DNA of 64,000 bases, taken from the NCBI RefSeq assembly GCF_004211145.1, contig NZ_SEBS01000003.1, positions 62,001 through 126,000 on the forward strand, read 5' to 3'. Of the stretch, positions 21,182 to 30,967 are shown one piece after another. Each line of letters opens with the position of its first letter. The first letter of the stretch is position 1. This DNA comes from Flavobacterium sp. (GTDB taxonomy: Bacteria > Bacteroidota > Bacteroidia > Flavobacteriales > Flavobacteriaceae). The position numbers and the translations under genes were made by a program. The notes under the pieces are model-generated. The model was not told the DNA's origin and did not search any database. It saw only the letters and a program-made list of their open reading frames with translations.

Positions 21182-21982
21182 ATGGCTGCATTCGATCACA
21201 CTTCAGGAAAACATTTCGAAATAGACGATGCCGCAATCTACTTTCACCGAATTCCGAATCGAGGCAAACCGACGCTGTTGTTTTTACACGGCGGCGGCGG
21301 GACGATCGAGGATTTCAATCAGATCCTTCACGATTTCACCGATGATTTCGATGTACTCGGCATCGACAGTCGCGGACACGGCGCGTCATCGGTCGGATCC
21401 GGAAAACTCAGTTACGAACGGCTGCAGCGCGATGTGGAAGCCATTTTGAAATCATTGGACATTTCAAGCGTCACGATTGTCGGGTTCTCCGATGGCGGAA
21501 TCGTGGGCTATCGATTAGCGTCCGACGATAAAATAATAATCGACAAACTCATCACCATCGGCGGGACTTGGAGCAAAAAAGACCTGAGGGAAACTAAACA
21601 TCTTTTAGAAAGTTTCACGGTTTCGAAATGGCGCGAGCTCATGCCCGAAGCTTTTTCGACCTACCAAAAGACCAATCCTGAAAAAGACGCCCGGAAATCA
21701 CTCGAGAAAATCATTTCGATGTGGACGGACGATTCCGATTCGGGTTATCCGGATTCGTCGGTCGAAAAAATAAAATGTCCGACGCTGATCATCCGCGGTG
21801 ACGAAGATCATTTGTTCTCCCGTGAAAGCGCGTTCAGGCTCGCCGAGTCGATTGCCGATTCGAAACTCCTGAACATTCCGTTCGCGGCGCACGTGGCGTT
21901 TGTCGACCAAAAAGAAATCATACTTCAAATAATCACACAATTCCTAAAACAACATACAAATGCCAACGACCAAGAAAACTAG
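21182..21982 (+). CDS. Alpha/beta fold hydrolase
   Basis: LLFLHGGGGTIEDF, GFSDGGIVGY nucleophile elbow. Confidence 0.88.
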   Translation: MAAFDHTSGKHFEIDDAAIYFHRIPNRGKPTLLFLHGGGGTIEDFNQILHDFTDDFDVLGIDSRGHGASSVGSGKLSYERLQRDVEAILKSLDISSVTIVGFSDGGIVGYRLASDDKIIIDKLITIGGTWSKKDLRETKHLLESFTVSKWRELMPEAFSTYQKTNPEKDARKSLEKIISMWTDDSDSGYPDSSVEKIKCPTLIIRGDEDHLFSRESAFRLAESIADSKLLNIPFAAHVAFVDQKEIILQIITQFLKQHTNANDQEN

Positions 21983-22520
21983 GATCATCGCGTTCTCGGG
22001 AAGCCTGAGAAAAGAATCGTACACGACGCAATTGTTGCGCGCATTCGCGAAAGTCACCCCGAAAAACGTCGAATTCGAGATCATCGATATTTCCGATCTG
22101 CCGTTCATCAACCAGGATTTGGAAGAAAATTTGCCGACGTCGGTCAAAAACCTGCACAAAGCCATCAAATCAGCCGACGCGGTCCTTTTCGCGACACCCG
22201 AATACAACCGTTCGTATTCGCCCGTCGTCAAAAATGCGATCGATTGGGGTTCCCGACCTCAAGGCAAGAACGCGTGGGATGGAAAACCCGCCGCGGTAAT
22301 CGGGTGTTCGCCTTACAGTTTGGGCGGATTTGGAGCCGTGAATCATTTGCGTCAGGTCATGTTGTATGTGAATCTCGCGACGATGCAGCAACCGGAATTT
22401 TATTTGTCGTTCGCTGATGATAAGATGGATAAGGACGATAATATTACCGATAAGGAAACGCAGAAATTCGTGGGTGATTTTTGGAAGGCGTTTTTGGAGT
22501 GGACGGTGCGGTTTGTTTGA
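21960..22520 (+). CDS. NADPH-dependent FMN reductase family protein
   Basis: IIAFSGSLRKESYTTQLLRA, ATPEYNRSYSPVVKNAIDWGSRP. Confidence 0.92.
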   Translation: MPTTKKTRIIAFSGSLRKESYTTQLLRAFAKVTPKNVEFEIIDISDLPFINQDLEENLPTSVKNLHKAIKSADAVLFATPEYNRSYSPVVKNAIDWGSRPQGKNAWDGKPAAVIGCSPYSLGGFGAVNHLRQVMLYVNLATMQQPEFYLSFADDKMDKDDNITDKETQKFVGDFWKAFLEWTVRFV

Positions 22521-22589
22521 TTGTTTGCTTTTTTAAACCATTTGGATAGTTAAGGAAGTTAGGGTTGGGCGCAGTTTGTTGTGGGCTGT

Positions 22590-23825
22590 TGCTTCGCAAG
22601 TTTTTTTTTGTTGCTTCGCAACTTTTTTTGACACGAAGACACGAAGGCACGAAGGCACGAAGGTTTGGTCGTTTTGATTTTTGCGTGTTGTAGTTTTGTG
22701 CTTTTTGTTTTTTTGTTTGTGCGCGTGTACTTTTCGCCTTGCACTTTGCACTTTGCACTGATGCATTTACCACACGAATTTTCCAATCAAAAAGCAACGT
22801 ATACGCCAACGGAAGACACGTATTCAAATAAACACCCGAGGCGCAGCCGAACTGATGGAGCGCAGCGGAATAAATCAACAAATCAACGAATCAACGAAAA
22901 AACCAACGTCCACGGAAAGGCAAGAATCAGATAAACAATTCAACTTTTTGGTTGCTTCGCAACTTTTTTAACACGAAGTCACGAAGGCACGAAGACTCGA
23001 AGGTTTGGTAGTTTTGATTTCTATGTTTTGCAGGTTTGTGTTTAATCATTCATGCACTTTGCACTTTGCACTGATGCATTTACCACACGAATTTTCCAAT
23101 CGAAAAGCAACGGAAGACACGTATTCAAATAAACAAATAAACAAATCAACGAATCAACGAATTATCGAATCAACAAATCAACGAAAAAACCAACGTCCAC
23201 GGAAGGCAAGAATCAAATAAACAATTCAACTTTTTGGTTGCTTCGCAACTTTTTTAACACGAAGGCACGAAGGCACGAAGACACGAAGGTTTGGTAGTTT
23301 TGATTTCTGCGTGTTGTGGTTTTGTGTTTAATCATTCATGTACTTTGCACCTTGCACCTTGCATCTTGCACTTTGCACTGATGCATTTACCACCACGGAT
23401 TTTTTCATTAGAAAGCAACGTATACGCTAACGGAAGACACGCATTCAAATAAACAAATCAACGAATCAACAAATCAACAAAAAACTAAAGTCTACGGAAG
23501 GCAAGAATCAAATAAACAATTCAACTTTTTGGTTGCTTCGCAACTTTTTTAACACGAAGGCACGAAGGCACGAAGTTTTGGTAGTTTTGATTTCTACGTG
23601 TTGTGGTTTTGTGTTTAATCATTTATGCACCTTGCACCTTGCACCTTGCACCTTGCACTTTGCACTGATGACCTCCACGGATTTTTTCATCAAAAAGCAA
23701 CATATACGCCAACGGAAGACAGGCATTCAAATAAACAAATCAACAAATCAACAAATCAACAAAAAAACTAAAGTCCACGGAAGCCAAGATTCAAATAAAC
23801 AATCAAACGATTCAACAATTAACCA
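22590..23825 (+). repeat. Four tandem ~290-340-bp composite repeat units
   Basis: Each unit: GTTGCTTCGCAAC-Tn, CACGAAGG octads, GGTTTGGTnGTTTTGATTT, TTGCACT/TTGCACC heptads, CAACGGAAGACA anchor, AAATCAAC octads, CCACGGAAGGCAAGAATCAAATAAACAATTCAAC; hairpins at 22613, 22954, 23240 and 23535. Confidence 0.95.
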
Positions 23826-23847
23826 ACAAATAACTATTTTTGCGTCC

Positions 23848-26193
23848 TTGGAATCCATACACAAATACATCGACCAACTCAACGACGCCCAGCGCGCGCC
23901 GACCTTGCAGAAAGACGGTCCCATGATCATAATCGCGGGTGCCGGCTCGGGTAAGACGCGGGTGCTTACGATCAGGATTGCGTACCTGATGGCGCAGGGC
24001 GTGGACTCGTTCAACATCCTCGCGCTCACGTTTACGAACAAGGCGGCGCGTGAAATGAAATCGCGAATCGCGGCTATCGTCGGCAACAACGAGGCGAAGA
24101 ATTTGTGGATGGGAACGTTCCACTCGGTGTTCGCGAGGATTCTGCGCGCCGAGAGCGACAAGTTGGGTTACCCGTCGAACTTTACGATTTACGATACGCA
24201 GGATTCAGTGCGGCTCATCGGGTCGATCATCAAGGAAATGCAATTGGATCGCGATATTTATAAGCCGAAGCAGGTTTTGGGTCGGATCTCGTCGTACAAG
24301 AACAGCCTGATCACCGTAAAAGCGTATTTCAACAATCCCGAATTGATGGAAGCCGACGCCATGTCCAAGAAACCGCGTCTGGGCGATGTCTACCAAAATT
24401 ACGTCGACCGATGTTTCAAGGCGGGCGCGATGGATTTTGACGATTTGCTGCTCAAAACCAATGAACTTTTGGCGCGTTTCCCCGACGTGCTCGCGAAATA
24501 CCAAAACCGTTTCCGCTACATTCTCGTCGATGAGTACCAGGATACGAACCACTCGCAGTATCTGATCGTGCGCGCGTTGAGCGACAAGTTCCAGAACATT
24601 TGTGTCGTCGGTGATGATGCGCAGAGTATCTATGCGTTCCGGGGCGCGAACATCAACAATATCCTGAATTTCCAAAAGGATTACGACGGCGTGCAGACGT
24701 ATCGCCTCGAACAGAACTACCGCTCGACCAAGAACATCGTCGAGGCCGCGAATTCGATTATCGATAAAAACAAAACCAAGCTCGACAAGATCGTCTGGAC
24801 AGCTAACGACGACGGGCCAAAAATAAAAGTACACCGTTCGATCACCGATGGTGAGGAAGGCCGTTTCGTCGCCGGGGAAATCTGGGAGCAGAAAATGCAG
24901 CAGCAGCTCGACAACGGCAAATTCGCAATCCTATACCGAACCAACGCCCAATCGCGTGCGATGGAAGACGCGCTTCGCAAACGCGATATCCCGTACCGAA
25001 TCTACGGCGGCTTGTCATTCTACCAACGCAAGGAAATCAAGGACGTATTGAGCTACCTGCGATTGGTGATCAACCCGAAGGACGAGGAAGCACTCGTTCG
25101 CGTGATCAATTATCCGGCACGTGGCATCGGCGATTCGACGATCGAAAAACTCACCGTTGCCGCGAACCACTACAAGCGCCCGATTTTCGACGTGATGGAA
25201 AACATCGATAAGATCGATCTTAAACTCAATTCGGGCACCAAACGAAAGCTCGACGATTTCGTCACGATGATCAAGAGTTTTCAGATATTGAACGAAACCC
25301 ACGACGCGTTTTTCATAGCCGAACACGTGACCAAAAAAACCGGTCTCGTCATGGAACTTAAGAAAGACGCGACGCCTGAGGGAATCGCGCGCATCGAAAA
25401 CATCGAGGAACTTTTGAACGGTATGAAGGATTTCATCGAGGGCCAAAAGGAAATCGACGGAGCCCGAGGTTCGTTGTCGGAATTCATGGAAGATGTCGCG
25501 CTTGCAACTGATTTAGATAAAGACACGGGCGACGACGATCGCGTGGCGCTGATGACGATTCACCTCGCGAAAGGGCTGGAATTTCCGTACGTATTCATCG
25601 TCGGGATGGAAGAAGATCTGTTCCCGAGCGCGATGAGCATGAACACGAGAAGCGAACTCGAGGAAGAACGCCGACTGTTCTACGTCGCATTGACAAGGGC
25701 CGAAAAACAAGCGTACCTAACGTATGCCCAATCGCGTTATCGCTGGGGAAAACTCACCGATAGCGAGCCTTCGCGTTTCATCGAAGAAATCAAACCCGAA
25801 TATATCGAATATCTTACGCAGCCTGAAACCGGCTATCGTTACAAACCGATGATCGACGCCGATATCTTCGGTGATGTCGACAAATCGAAACTGCGACAGA
25901 CCAAACCCGTAACGGGAACGCCGCCCAAATGGATCACCGACAACCAGCCGAAGCCTGATTTAAGCATCCGGAAACTAAAACCCGTCGGAACGAGCAAACC
26001 GTCATCGAATGGAGCGAATCTGTTTGACGGCAACCTGATAATCGGGAATGTCGTGATGCACGAACGCTTCGGAAAAGGGGAAATCTTGAATCTCGAAGGC
26101 GTCGGAGGCGATAGGAAGGCTGAGATTCGCTTTGAAGTCGGCGGAATTAAGAAATTGTTGTTGCGATTTGCGAAGCTTGATGTGATTGGTTGA
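23848..26193 (+). CDS. uvrD: UvrD/PcrA-type superfamily I DNA helicase (non-ATG start inferred)
   Basis: YIDQLNDAQRAPTLQKDGPMIIIAGAGSGKTRVLT, VDEYQDTNHSQY; the track start at 23533 runs into repeats. Confidence 0.92.
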   Translation: MESIHKYIDQLNDAQRAPTLQKDGPMIIIAGAGSGKTRVLTIRIAYLMAQGVDSFNILALTFTNKAAREMKSRIAAIVGNNEAKNLWMGTFHSVFARILRAESDKLGYPSNFTIYDTQDSVRLIGSIIKEMQLDRDIYKPKQVLGRISSYKNSLITVKAYFNNPELMEADAMSKKPRLGDVYQNYVDRCFKAGAMDFDDLLLKTNELLARFPDVLAKYQNRFRYILVDEYQDTNHSQYLIVRALSDKFQNICVVGDDAQSIYAFRGANINNILNFQKDYDGVQTYRLEQNYRSTKNIVEAANSIIDKNKTKLDKIVWTANDDGPKIKVHRSITDGEEGRFVAGEIWEQKMQQQLDNGKFAILYRTNAQSRAMEDALRKRDIPYRIYGGLSFYQRKEIKDVLSYLRLVINPKDEEALVRVINYPARGIGDSTIEKLTVAANHYKRPIFDVMENIDKIDLKLNSGTKRKLDDFVTMIKSFQILNETHDAFFIAEHVTKKTGLVMELKKDATPEGIARIENIEELLNGMKDFIEGQKEIDGARGSLSEFMEDVALATDLDKDTGDDDRVALMTIHLAKGLEFPYVFIVGMEEDLFPSAMSMNTRSELEEERRLFYVALTRAEKQAYLTYAQSRYRWGKLTDSEPSRFIEEIKPEYIEYLTQPETGYRYKPMIDADIFGDVDKSKLRQTKPVTGTPPKWITDNQPKPDLSIRKLKPVGTSKPSSNGANLFDGNLIIGNVVMHERFGKGEILNLEGVGGDRKAEIRFEVGGIKKLLLRFAKLDVIG

Positions 26194-26229
26194 GATTTTA
26201 GAATTGAGATTTTGAGTGGGAGCGATGTT

Positions 26230-26940
26230 TACATTTAAGAAAGGCCGGTTCAAAAAAAATTGCGGGCAATCAAATTCACCAAAAAAACATTTAATTTTTA
26301 CTATTAAGAGCATTAAGCTCATTAAGGAAACAAATTCTTAATGAACTTAATGTTCTTAATGGTCAAAAAAATAAATCAAAAGTTTCCGCAATACAATTCC
26401 CGACCAAAATCTTAACTAACCTTAACTTCTTAATTGTTAAAAGCGAAACACTCGTTTTCAATTAAGCGACTTCCTAACGAACTGCGATTTCAAGTCCGAA
26501 ATCACCGATACCAAAATCATCGGCCACAACTTATCCTTACAAGCGCCAAAATTTCGGACATAACTTAAATCAAAAAATTCGCGGGCAATCAATTTCACCA
26601 AAAAAACATTTATTTTTTCCAGTAAGAGCATTAAGAGCATTAAGAGCATTAAGGAAGAAACTCTTAATGAACTTAATATCCTTGATGGTTAAAAAAAATA
26701 AAACTTCACTTACAATACAAGTCCGACCAAATCTTAACTAACCTTAACATCTTAATTGTTAAAAGCGAAACACTCGTTTCAAATAAGCATAAAGTGCATC
26801 GACAAAAAGAAACTCTTAATGAACTCAATGTCCTTAATGGTTAAAAAAAAATTACAATTTCACCTACAATCCAAATCCGACCAAAATCTTAACTAACCTT
26901 AACTTCTTAATGGTTAAAAACAAAATTGCACCAACCATTA
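26230..26940. repeat. Two full and one partial imperfect tandem copies, AT-rich, CATTAAG/CTTAATG inverted elements
   Basis: gcgggcaatcaaattcaccaaaaaaacattta at ~26262 and ~26581; ttcttaatgaacttaatg-type segments at ~26335, 26661, 26813. Confidence 0.9.
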
Positions 26941-26964
26941 AATCACATACCGCTAAAATCAAAA

Positions 26965-27876
26965 TCAATTAAACGACTGCCGAAACCCCAAAGGCGAAAA
27001 ACTCGTCTTCATCTTAAACAACTTACTAAACGACTGCGGATGTTCAAACCCCAACTCATACGCGATCTCACTCACGCTCAAATCACTCCCCGACAATTTC
27101 TCCTTAGCCTTTTCAATCAACTTATCATGTATGTGTTGCTGCGTGCTTTGTCCTGTCAAAATCTTAAGCAATCCGCTGAGGTAATTGGGCGAGACGTTTA
27201 GCTTGTCTGAAACGTATTGAACCGTCGGCAACCCTTTTTCATGCAACTTATTATCGTCAAACCAATCGGCGAGTAATTCCTCAAGCCGTTCAAGGATTTT
27301 GTGGTTAGAGATTTTACGCGTTAGAAACTGTCGGTGGTAAAATCTATTCGCATAAGTAAGCAGCAATTCCAATTGCGCGATGATCACATCCTGGCTGAAA
27401 TTGTCGATGTTCGACCGGTATTCCTTCTCAATGTTCTGGATGAGATCGGCAATCGTATTCTCTTCTTTTTCTGACAAATACAACGCTTCATTGACCGCAT
27501 AACCGAAGAATTCGTATTGCTTGATCGTCTTCGCGAGTGGCGTGTTCCAAAGGAAATCGGGATGTATCAAAAGCGACCATCCAGTATGCCTGTAATCGCC
27601 GTCGACCTCGATCGAATACACTTGTCCGGGCGCCATGAAAAACATGATGCCTTCGTCGAAATCGAACTCCTGCTGTCCGTATTTCATCTTCGCCTTGAAG
27701 TCGCGTTTGAGTGCGATCGTGTAGAAATTGTTCACAAGTGTGATCGGCTGGTCCGGAATCCGGCTCTTCATTTCGCCCGAACTGATCACGCTCACCAATG
27801 GATGCGACGGTTTTGGCCAACCGCGTAGTTTGTGGAATTCGGAGATCGTGTTGTTAAGATGAGGTTTGTTGGGCAT
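26965..27876 (-). CDS. AraC family transcriptional regulator
   Basis: C-terminal VSEIAYELGFEHPQSFSKLFKMKTSFSPLGFRQS. Confidence 0.93.
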   Translation of the reverse strand: MPNKPHLNNTISEFHKLRGWPKPSHPLVSVISSGEMKSRIPDQPITLVNNFYTIALKRDFKAKMKYGQQEFDFDEGIMFFMAPGQVYSIEVDGDYRHTGWSLLIHPDFLWNTPLAKTIKQYEFFGYAVNEALYLSEKEENTIADLIQNIEKEYRSNIDNFSQDVIIAQLELLLTYANRFYHRQFLTRKISNHKILERLEELLADWFDDNKLHEKGLPTVQYVSDKLNVSPNYLSGLLKILTGQSTQQHIHDKLIEKAKEKLSGSDLSVSEIAYELGFEHPQSFSKLFKMKTSFSPLGFRQSFN

Positions 27877-28095
27877 GTCTAAAGATAGTTAATTTGATTT
27901 TTTTTGAACCATAGCATTAAGAACATTGAGATTGGAGCGGATAATTGCGGCGCCGAAGCTTTGCGTCGGTTTTTTAGTCACAGATTACTTCGTCAGTTCG
28001 CTTCGCTCGGGTCACAAATTTTTAAATAGATTTTTAAAGATCTGTAAATCTGTGGCTTTCAAATAAATACCTTTCTGTGGTAAGCTGTTTAAGCG

Positions 28096-28992
28096 TTATT
28101 CTGAGTCCAAAAATTTCTTGAAATCGACCGCGTAATCGACGAGTTTTGTCTTTCCGAGCGGATTCGGACGGTTTTTGAAATAATCCTCACCGAGCAATCC
28201 CGTGTTCAACGCCGAATACATCTCGACCAAACCCGCGGCAATTTTTGGGTTCATCCCGGCTTTTGTCAATCCGTCGAGCATCGTTTGGTCGGAAATTATT
28301 ACCCATTTCAGATTCGGTTTTCCGATGGCCGGCCCAAGGATTTTTGCCGTTTCATCGCCCGTCAATTCCTCGCTCGCAACGTAGCGGATCTTGCGTCCCG
28401 AAAATGGCGTCGTGATTTCGTCGGCGATGGCAGACGCGATATCTACAGGTGCGACCCACGGAATTTTCGTTTCGCCATGGTTCGAATAAATCGTGTCCTC
28501 GCTCTTGATGCCGCGCACATAAGCGTTGAGGTTGTAGAAAAACGACGTCGGACGCATGTGCGTGATCGAAACGTCTGACGGAAGTTCGTCGAGAATCAAA
28601 GCCAATTGATGCGCTCCTTTCAAAATCCCGTTTCCTTCGCTCAAATGCGCGCCGATCGTACTTAAATTCACCACGCGTTTCACGCCCGAATCGGCGATCG
28701 CTTTCGCGTAATTACTACCGAGCCTGCGATAATAGGCGAGAAGGTCGAGGCTGTGGTCGAAGTAATTGTTGGGCGGAACCATCGTGTAGACCGCGTCGGC
28801 GCCCGTAAATGTCTCGGTAAGGAAATCCACGTCTTCGAGCGTGCCTATTGCGGCTTTCGCACCCAGAGTTTCGATTTCGGACGTTTTTTCAACATTGCTG
28901 CTGATTACGGTAACGTTGTGGCCTTTCTGCGCCAATTCGGTCGCAAGCGGTTTGCTGATATGTCCCAAAGAACCTGTCAAAATGATTTTCAT
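28096..28992 (-). CDS. NAD(P)H-binding NmrA-like/SDR family protein
   Basis: MKIILTGSLGHISKPLATELAQKGHNVTVISS Rossmann motif; internal ATG chosen. Confidence 0.85.
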   Translation of the reverse strand: MKIILTGSLGHISKPLATELAQKGHNVTVISSNVEKTSEIETLGAKAAIGTLEDVDFLTETFTGADAVYTMVPPNNYFDHSLDLLAYYRRLGSNYAKAIADSGVKRVVNLSTIGAHLSEGNGILKGAHQLALILDELPSDVSITHMRPTSFFYNLNAYVRGIKSEDTIYSNHGETKIPWVAPVDIASAIADEITTPFSGRKIRYVASEELTGDETAKILGPAIGKPNLKWVIISDQTMLDGLTKAGMNPKIAAGLVEMYSALNTGLLGEDYFKNRPNPLGKTKLVDYAVDFKKFLDSE

Positions 28993-29132
28993 GATAGTTG
29001 ATTTATGTTTGGCAAAGTTGGGGCGAAACGGGTGAAACGACGTAGCCGAATCTATTTTCGTCTTAGCTGAAAATAAGGTGCCGATTTGCAAAACTCGCCT
29101 CGAATGGGTAGCTTCGGACGAAATTCCGCTCT

Positions 29133-30038
29133 ATGTCCATCAAGAAATCAATTCTGCTTTTACTGTTTTTCGTGTTCCAATTCGGGTTTTCGCAGGATTA
29201 TCGCGAGCAGTTCGGCGGCTTCGTGAAGGCGAGCGATACGGTGAACCAACTCAAAATATTGCAGCAATGGGAGAAGAAGAATGCGTCCGATCCTGAATTA
29301 TATGTGGCGTGGTTCAACTATTATTTCATAAACGCGAAGAAGGAAATGTTGCATCTTGGTGACAATCCTGAAGGCAAGGAAGCGCTTGAAATAACCGATA
29401 CGACAAGCAAAAAACCCGTAGGATATTTGTACGGGACGGATCATTACGACGACGCCAAAGTCGAAAAAGGAATCGCCAAAATCGATGCCGCCATCAAGAA
29501 ATTCCCGACGCGGCTCGACATGCGTTTCGGGAAAACCTACGTGCTTGGCGAAATGAAAAATTGGTCCGATTTCACGACCGAAATCATCAAAACCGTCGAA
29601 TATTCGGCCAAAATCCAAAACAAATGGACGTGGCGCGACGGCAAACCCGTTGAAGACGCGAAGAATTTCATGCTCGGCAGCATACAGGGTTACATAAACC
29701 AATTGTATGAGGCCAACGATGATTTGCTGCTCGACGACATGAAACGCATTTCTGAAACCGTCGTGAAATATTATCCCGACCACGTCGAAAGTTTGTCGAA
29801 CGTTTCGATCGTATTGATGATCCAAGGCGATTTCGACAAAGCGCTCACGTATCTTTTGAAAGCCGAAAAACTCGCGCCGAATGATACGGTCGTACTCGGA
29901 AACATCGCGCACGCCTACAATTCAAAGGGCGATTCGGCCAAAGCGATCGCGTATTACGAGAAAATCCTCGCGATCGGAGATGAGAACACGAAAGCATTCG
30001 CCAAAGACCGAATCGAGAAAATCAAAGCTAAAAAGTAG
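29133..30038 (+). CDS. Tetratricopeptide repeat protein, secreted
   Basis: Signal peptide; GDFDKALTYLLKAEKLAPNDTVVLGNIAHAYNSKGDSAKAIAYYEKIL. Confidence 0.8.
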   Translation: MSIKKSILLLLFFVFQFGFSQDYREQFGGFVKASDTVNQLKILQQWEKKNASDPELYVAWFNYYFINAKKEMLHLGDNPEGKEALEITDTTSKKPVGYLYGTDHYDDAKVEKGIAKIDAAIKKFPTRLDMRFGKTYVLGEMKNWSDFTTEIIKTVEYSAKIQNKWTWRDGKPVEDAKNFMLGSIQGYINQLYEANDDLLLDDMKRISETVVKYYPDHVESLSNVSIVLMIQGDFDKALTYLLKAEKLAPNDTVVLGNIAHAYNSKGDSAKAIAYYEKILAIGDENTKAFAKDRIEKIKAKK

Positions 30039-30075
30039 TGCCTGAGTGCCTGAGAACCTTAGTGCCTGAGCGGAT
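30038..30075. repeat. Octad repeat GTGCCTGA
   Basis: gtgcctgagtgcctgagaaccttagtgcctgagcgg. Confidence 0.75.
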
Positions 30076-30127
30076 TTCGTAAAGAATTACGTTTTTGATA
30101 ACATTTGAGTTGGGGAAAAGGGGTTAA

Positions 30128-30306
30128 TTTGATGTTGTTGATATGTTGATGTTGATGTGTTGATTCGTTGATTCGTTGATTCGAGCAATCGATGGGCGAA
30201 AAGTCCTTTCAAAGACAAAACATCAAATAAACACATCAACGCATCAACGCATCAACGCATCAACATCAAAAAGTCCCGTCAAAGACACAACAGCATCAAA
30301 TTAAAC
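30128..30306. repeat. Inverted octad arrays (GTTGATTC / GCATCAAC)
   Basis: gttgatgtgttgattcgttgattcgttgattcgag ... acatcaacgcatcaacgcatcaacgcatcaac. Confidence 0.9.
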
Positions 30307-30310
30307 TAAA

Positions 30311-30931
30311 ATGTCACAGTTCATCAAAATATACGAAGACAAACCCAACGAAGCAGCCATCCAACGCGTCGTAAAGACTTTGCGCGACGGCGGTTTGGTT
30401 ATTTACCCGACCGACACGGTTTACGGTCTGGGTTGCGATATCACGAACACGAAAGCGCTCGAAAAGATCGCGCGCATCAAGGGAATCAAGCTGGAAAAGG
30501 CGAATTTCTCGTTCGTGTGCAGCGATTTGAGCAACCTGAGCGACTATGTGAAACAAATCGACAGCGCGACTTTTAAGTTGCTCAAACGCGCGCTTCCGGG
30601 ACCTTACACGTTTATTTTACCCGGAAACAACAGCCTGCCAAAGGAATTCAAGAAGAAAACCACCGTCGGTATCCGCGTGCCCGACAACAACATCGCGCTT
30701 GAAATCGTGCGCCAATTAGGCAACCCGATCGTGTCGACGTCTATCCACGACGAAGACGAAGTACTCGAATATTCCACCGATCCGGAACTTATTTTCGAAA
30801 AGTGGCAAAACCTCGTAGACGTCGTCATTGATGGCGGTTACGGCGGGAACGAAGCCTCGACGATCATCGACCTTTCGGGTTACGAACCCGTCGTCGTGCG
30901 TGAAGGCAAAGGCGATCCCGATATTTTTTAA
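30311..30931 (+). CDS. L-threonylcarbamoyladenylate synthase (Sua5/YciO/YrdC family)
   Basis: GGLVIYPTDTVYGLGCDITNTKALEKIARIKG. Confidence 0.92.
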   Translation: MSQFIKIYEDKPNEAAIQRVVKTLRDGGLVIYPTDTVYGLGCDITNTKALEKIARIKGIKLEKANFSFVCSDLSNLSDYVKQIDSATFKLLKRALPGPYTFILPGNNSLPKEFKKKTTVGIRVPDNNIALEIVRQLGNPIVSTSIHDEDEVLEYSTDPELIFEKWQNLVDVVIDGGYGGNEASTIIDLSGYEPVVVREGKGDPDIF

Positions 30932-30967
30932 CCGTTCACACAATTATAATTCATCAATCAAAAAAAC

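Noticed and set aside
22590-23830. CRISPR or direct-repeat phage-defence locus
   Set aside because: Intervening sequence is itself repeated between units; no adjacent reverse transcriptase, nuclease or effector gene
23533-23847. N-terminal 105 aa of the track ORF 23533-26193
   Set aside because: Translated composite repeat preceding the conserved helicase N-terminus
27975-28070. Hairpin or mobile-element remnant (CACAGATTACTTCG...GTAAATCTGTG)
   Set aside because: Partial arm complementarity only and just one copy seen; too weak to call, although it contains a GCTTCGC heptamer
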